Positions 6,757-8,828 of a stretch of DNA of 8,828 nucleotides are shown in pieces. The translations under genes and the position numbers were made by a program. Location: contig SXOY01000295.1 in the NCBI GenBank assembly GCA_005776545.1, positions 1 through 8,828 on the forward strand. Direction: 5' to 3'. How positions within the stretch are numbered: position 1 is the stretch's first letter; the number at the start of each line of letters is the position of its first letter. The notes beneath the pieces were generated by a model. The model saw only the letters and a list, made by a program, of their open reading frames with translations. It did no database searches and was not told the origin of the DNA. The DNA comes from Planctomycetia bacterium. GTDB lineage: Bacteria > Planctomycetota > Phycisphaerae > Phycisphaerales > UBA1924.

Positions 6757-7983
6757 GTGTCTACTCCAACAGCAAACCCGGTAATCCCACAACCCTTTAC
6801 AGGGCCGTGTGATCTGCTTTTCACCGCATTCGAACCCTCTGGCGATGAGCACGCCTCAAAGGTCATCGCTGAGATCTTGCGAAAACGACCTTCCCTCAAA
6901 ATCTGTGCATGGGGCGGCACAAAAATGGAGCGGGCCGGTGCGTTGATCATTGAGCCAACCGGAAACGATGCCGTCATGGGTATGCCCGGGCTGGCCAAAA
7001 TCCGTGAGCATCAGAAGATCAACGAGCGAATTCAGGATTGGGTTAGGTCTCACCCTGTCAAGCTTCACGTACCCGTAGATTCTCCCGCCGCAAATTTCCC
7101 GATTTGCGAGATTACCAAGAAATCGGGTTCAAGGGTGGTCCATCTGGTCGCTCCACAAATTTGGGCTTGGGGGAGATGGCGAATCCACAAACTGCGGCGG
7201 CTGACCGACCTGGTTCTCTGCCTGCTCCCCTTCGAAGAAGATTTCTTCTCCAAACGAAAAGTGCCCGCGAAGTTCATCGGGCACATGCTCTTTGATGAAC
7301 CGATCGACGCGGTGGCTTTGGAAAAGGAAGCAGTTGGCTTTCCAGTAGGCTCGCCGCGAATCGCCCTGATGCCAGGCTCAAGACCGGCTGAACTTCAGGC
7401 GAACTTCCCGCTGATCCTGGATATTGTGAAGTCACTGAAGTCAGAAATGCCAGGGCTTGTCGGAATGGTCGCGGCAACCAGGGAGCCGGTAGTCCATACT
7501 CTCCAAGGCCTGGCCAGAGATTGGTGCAAAGAACGGGGAGAGACAATCGGGGCCAATGGCTGGCCGCTGGGACTGTCTCACGCAGTGGGGGCCACAGATG
7601 CGATTATTCACTGGAGCGATTTGGCATTGGTAAAGTCTGGAACCGTGACCCTTCAGGTTGCCAAGCACCGCAAACCCATGGTGATCTTCTACAAGAAATC
7701 AAACCCGGTCGCCTTTGTCATGGCGAAGATGATTATGAGCACAAAGTTCTTCACGCTCCCAAACGTGATCGCACACAAAGAAATTGTGCCTGAGTTTGTG
7801 CCGCACTATGGGGGTCCTGAGCCGATTACTCAGACTGCACGCGAGTTGCTGACAATGCCTCACCAAGCCGAAGCCCAACGGCACTTGATTGATGGGGTGC
7901 TCGACCAATTCGCAGGGCGATTCGCCTCTGGATTAGCGGCGGATTCGATCCTCGAAGTCCTGGACACCTGTCAGGCAAAATAG
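6757..7983 (+). CDS. lpxB: Lipid-A-disaccharide synthase
   Basis: 408 residues, a peripheral inner-membrane GT-B glycosyltransferase. It joins UDP-2,3-diacylglucosamine and lipid X (2,3-diacylglucosamine 1-phosphate) to make the lipid A disaccharide of the outer membrane. Family motifs in order: FEPSGDEHAS (25-34, for the usual GEASGD), DAVMGM (71-76), DSPAAN (108-113, for the usual DxPDFN; D108 aligns with the catalytic Asp), APQIWAWGRWR (132-142), LPFEEDFF (157-164), FIGHMLFDE (173-181), MPGSRPAEL (205-213) and VKSGTVTLQ (292-300). The last normally ends in Glu but has Gln300 here. The length is slightly above the roughly 380 residues usual for the family. The start is uncertain: GTG 6757 has no clear Shine-Dalgarno sequence, but no ATG precedes the conserved N-terminus and the frame is closed upstream by the TGA that ends the regulator gene. 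It follows that gene after 51 bp on the same strand. No other lpx gene is in the window. Confidence 0.88.
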   Translation: MSTPTANPVIPQPFTGPCDLLFTAFEPSGDEHASKVIAEILRKRPSLKICAWGGTKMERAGALIIEPTGNDAVMGMPGLAKIREHQKINERIQDWVRSHPVKLHVPVDSPAANFPICEITKKSGSRVVHLVAPQIWAWGRWRIHKLRRLTDLVLCLLPFEEDFFSKRKVPAKFIGHMLFDEPIDAVALEKEAVGFPVGSPRIALMPGSRPAELQANFPLILDIVKSLKSEMPGLVGMVAATREPVVHTLQGLARDWCKERGETIGANGWPLGLSHAVGATDAIIHWSDLALVKSGTVTLQVAKHRKPMVIFYKKSNPVAFVMAKMIMSTKFFTLPNVIAHKEIVPEFVPHYGGPEPITQTARELLTMPHQAEAQRHLIDGVLDQFAGRFASGLAADSILEVLDTCQAK

Positions 7984-7998
7984 AACACGGATTCATTC

Positions 7999-8025
7999 GC
8001 GAGTACGGAGTACTCGTCTTCGGTT
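7999..8025 (+). terminator. Probable terminator hairpin after lpxB
   Basis: GCGAGTAC-GGA-GTACTCGT is an 8-bp stem (7999-8006 with 8010-8017, one G-U pair) and a 3-base loop, 15 bases after the lpxB stop. It is followed by a T-rich but interrupted tail, TCTTCGGTTTTC. It lies between convergent genes. There is no matching A-rich stretch on its other side, so it should act on plus-strand transcripts only. The broken T-run lowers confidence. Confidence 0.45.
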
Positions 8026-8084
8026 TTCACTAAGGCCTACTGCTTGTATTGCCCAGACCGACTCCCGTGAATTGAACATCCTTC

Positions 8085-8645
8085 TCACTTCGTCTCAATA
8101 ACTTCGCCCTTGGCTCGCTCAGCTAACAAGTTGATGTTCTCGATCGCTGACAGGAGGCACGATGCCTCAGATTGCTTGATGGTCTTTTTGAGATACCAAG
8201 GCAACGGAAGAACGGTCAGCGGGATGTACCACCACCATGTCTCGATGGTGTAGGCTGGAAAGTACGTCCGAAGCAACGAATGAGTCAGTGTCACGCCGGG
8301 CCAGATAGAGAAGATAATGAGTGCCGCAAAAATCAGCGGCATCTTGAGAAGGAGCTTGGTGGAGAACTTGATGCGTGTGTGGTCAGAACGAGTGGTTGCA
8401 GTGCTCGTCATAACGCGGTCGAAGGGTGCGCCAAAGAGCAGTGTTGAAAAATAGGAGGGTGTCTTTTCAAACCCAGGAAGTTTGCCCGCCTTTGACATGG
8501 AATCGGCGACAGAAAGGCACTCTTGAGGGGTCAGTGTTGTCTGGATTTCTGGCAGAGTTTGCAACGCGGCACGGATTTCCGCGAATGATGGCACCGGCGG
8601 CGTAGTGTTGGGTGTATCCGATGTTGGAGGGGTAGTTGTGGTCAT
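8085..8645 (-). CDS. Hypothetical membrane protein with two predicted TM segments
   Basis: 186 residues; I do not recognise a family. The first 20 residues are a Thr/Pro-rich low-complexity tail (MTTTTPPTSDTPNTTPPVPS). A soluble segment (about 21-95) follows, with PSYFSTLLFGAPFDRV near 63-78. Two hydrophobic stretches come next: 98-122 (ending IFSIWPGVTL and nearby) and a Trp-rich one at 136-153 (TWWWYIPLTVLPLPWYL). They are separated by only about 14 residues, suggesting a hairpin in the membrane with both ends in the cytosol. The C-terminus (154-186) is charged and helical. ATG 8645 is chosen over a TTG at 8660 because the latter has no ribosome-binding site and adds only five residues; the ATG itself has just a weak GAG nearby. 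It is convergent with lpxB and has no partner gene in the window. The function is unknown; membrane topology is the only supported statement. Confidence 0.7.
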   Translation of the reverse strand: MTTTTPPTSDTPNTTPPVPSFAEIRAALQTLPEIQTTLTPQECLSVADSMSKAGKLPGFEKTPSYFSTLLFGAPFDRVMTSTATTRSDHTRIKFSTKLLLKMPLIFAALIIFSIWPGVTLTHSLLRTYFPAYTIETWWWYIPLTVLPLPWYLKKTIKQSEASCLLSAIENINLLAERAKGEVIETK

Positions 8646-8682
8646 GGTCTCAATAATCAAAGGAGTTCAAAAGCGTGCTGAA

Positions 8683-8690
8683 TTATCGGC
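8683..8690 (-). promoter_or_regulatory. Possible promoter -10 element of the membrane protein gene
   Basis: On the minus strand the sequence reads GCCGATAA followed by TT, about 40 bases before the ATG at 8645. This equals the consensus -10 box of flagellar sigma factor FliA and also contains GATAAT, a near match to a sigma-70 -10 box. No good -35 of either type is found at the right distance (the closest FliA-like -35 matches 4 of 8 at a wrong spacing). An 8-base match has a fair chance of arising at random in a window this size. Confidence 0.22.
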
Positions 8691-8741
8691 CCGTAGCAGC
8701 CGGCACTCTTGGAAAGGGCGGCAAAAGTTGACCATTGTGGC

Positions 8742-8828
8742 ATGGAAATTGCCGGTCAGGCTCCCAGCATGATGCGCAACCCTCCACGGAATGGTGAAAA
8801 CACGGCTCGTTCGGGACCAGCGTTGAGA
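8742..8828 (+). CDS. Possible start of a plus-strand gene cut by the window edge
   Basis: An ATG at 8742 opens a frame of 29 codons (MEIAGQAPSMMRNPPRNGEN and on) that runs to the window end without a stop. Two further in-frame ATG codons lie at 8769 and 8772. No strong ribosome-binding site is seen (GTGG just upstream). It would be divergent from the membrane protein gene. Nothing is recognised in the sequence, and 29 open codons alone is weak evidence. Confidence 0.22.
   Translation, partial: MEIAGQAPSMMRNPPRNGENTARSGPALR

Noticed and set aside
8646..8660. TTG start at 8660 for the membrane protein
   Set aside because: It adds five residues only and has no upstream Shine-Dalgarno sequence; the purine-rich AGGAG there is on the wrong strand.

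Overview
The window reads as chromosomal DNA of a Gram-negative bacterium with mid-range GC (roughly 53 percent by eye). It carries a lipid A synthesis gene, lpxB, together with chemotaxis-type and two-component signalling genes. No mobile element, tRNA, rRNA or CRISPR array is visible. The divergent form of LpxB and the weak ribosome-binding sites on several genes would fit a planctomycete or a similar non-proteobacterial lineage, but this is a guess and the sequence alone does not settle it.

Layout. Bases 1-1884 hold three genes on the minus strand, read right to left: cheX (CheY-P phosphatase), cheY (single-domain receiver), then an Hpt-domain protein that looks like the N-terminus of a CheA-type kinase and is cut by the left edge. 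A good intrinsic terminator sits between cheY and the Hpt gene, so cheX-cheY probably form their own transcript. Bases 1885-2636 are a long gene-poor stretch between divergent genes. It contains a strong hairpin directly upstream of the cheX ribosome-binding site and many further inverted repeats that could belong to a structured RNA or a long leader.

Bases 2637-7983 hold three genes on the plus strand. The first is an 1100-residue membrane hybrid histidine kinase (CHASE, two PAS, HisKA, HATPase, receiver). The second is a short response regulator with a receiver domain fused to an XRE-type helix-turn-helix. The third is lpxB. A hairpin with a T-rich tail follows lpxB. A two-TM membrane protein of unknown function then lies convergently on the minus strand (8085-8645), and the last 180 bases may hold the start of another plus-strand gene.

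How they may work together. The hybrid kinase senses a ligand through its CHASE domain and ends in a receiver, so it needs an Hpt carrier to pass phosphate on. The natural output is the adjacent REC-XRE regulator, and the Hpt protein across the divergent intergenic region is one possible carrier. CheX would drain phosphate from CheY. The unusual points are the REC-XRE architecture, the switch-like leader of cheX, the hairpin-rich intergenic region, and an altered catalytic-region motif in LpxB.
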